A program made the position numbers and the translations under genes. From NCBI GenBank assembly GCA_024276455.1, contig JAJRXE010000244.1, positions 1 to 5,329 of the forward strand: a DNA stretch of 5,329 nucleotides. The letters are read 5' to 3'. Shown here piece after piece: positions 4,982-5,329 of this stretch. A model generated the notes under the pieces. That model was not told where the DNA came from. It worked only from the letters and a program-made list of their open reading frames with translations, and searched no databases. The stretch is from Calditrichota bacterium. GTDB lineage: Bacteria; Calditrichota; Calditrichia; RBG-13-44-9. Position 1 is the stretch's first letter; each line of letters opens with the position of its first letter.

Positions 4982-5329
4982 GCGTTATTCGTGAGGCAGT
5001 GATTGTTTCTGCTACCAGAACCCCCATTGGTTCGTTTAACGGAGCCTTGGCATCTGTCCCGGCTCCGAAATTGGGAAGCATTGTGATTAAAGAAGCGGTA
5101 AAGCGGGCGGGCTTGCAGCCCGGACAGGTGGACGAAGTCATTATGGGAAACGTTCTGACGGCCGGAGTGGGGCAGGCACCGGCCCGTCAGGCAGCCATTT
5201 TTGCAGGGTTACCTACTTCCGTGGGGTGCATGACCATCAATAAAGTATGCGGCTCCGGTTTAAAAGCGGTGATGCTGGCCGCCCAGAGTGTCATGTTGGG
5301 CGACTCCGAGGTGGTGGTTGCCGGGGGAA
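4978..5329 (+). CDS. atoB: Acetyl-CoA C-acetyltransferase (thiolase), 3' end missing
   Basis: The first 117 residues of a thiolase, normally about 390 long; the gene runs off the window. It joins two acetyl-CoA into acetoacetyl-CoA, or the reverse, in the cytoplasm, feeding fatty acid/ketone-body breakdown, polyhydroxybutyrate or mevalonate-type routes; which one cannot be told here. Signatures: IVSATRTPIGSFNGALA (9-25), VDEVIMGNVL (51-60), G.GQAPARQAA (63-73), and INKVCGSGLKAVM (87-99) with the nucleophilic Cys91. The start region closely resembles E. coli AtoB; thl and phaA/phbA are equivalent names. The catalytic His and second Cys expected near the C-terminus are outside the window. ATG 4978 lies within the phoH stop (ATGA) and has GGGAG at 4966-4970 with a 7-base spacer, so the two are probably translationally coupled. 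No promoter is seen between them. Confidence 0.95.
   Translation, partial: MSVIREAVIVSATRTPIGSFNGALASVPAPKLGSIVIKEAVKRAGLQPGQVDEVIMGNVLTAGVGQAPARQAAIFAGLPTSVGCMTINKVCGSGLKAVMLAAQSVMLGDSEVVVAGG

Overview
The window is an ordinary-looking stretch of chromosome from a Gram-negative (diderm) bacterium, with every gene on the + strand. Signs of a diderm are a TonB/AgmX-type C-terminal domain, a lipobox lipoprotein and a periplasmic LysM protein. Strong AGGAGG ribosome-binding sites and sigma70-like -35/-10 boxes argue against Bacteroidota proper. The gene styles would suit a neighbouring lineage such as Calditrichota, but this taxonomic guess is weak and rests on memory of protein styles. I see no mobile element, CRISPR array, tRNA or rRNA.

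Layout: (1) 1-480, the 3' end of a gene for a TonB-like/AgmX-PglI C-terminal domain protein, closed by a strong hairpin terminator at 516-555. (2) 669-2438, aspS, full-length bacterial aspartyl-tRNA synthetase with a TTG start. (3) 2439-2586, an AT-rich gap with two candidate sigma70 promoters in tandem. (4) 2587-3747, a two-gene envelope operon: a 95-residue coiled-coil lipoprotein, then a 284-residue secreted coiled-coil protein with two C-terminal LysM domains. It ends in a hairpin terminator at 3780-3816. (5) 3817-3955, an intergenic region with a nested inverted repeat. (6) 3956-4981, phoH (ybeZ-type ATPase), overlapping by 4 bases the start of (7) a thiolase gene (acetyl-CoA C-acetyltransferase) that runs off the window at 5329.

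The part most worth attention is the lipoprotein/LysM pair. Both proteins are predicted to be exported, both are rich in coiled coil, they share an identical 11-base leader around the ribosome-binding site, and they sit alone between a strong promoter and a terminator. One is predicted to be anchored in a membrane by lipid and ends in lysine, like Braun's lipoprotein; the other should bind peptidoglycan. A link between outer membrane and cell wall is a reasonable inference but is not shown by the sequence. The remaining genes are well-known housekeeping families.
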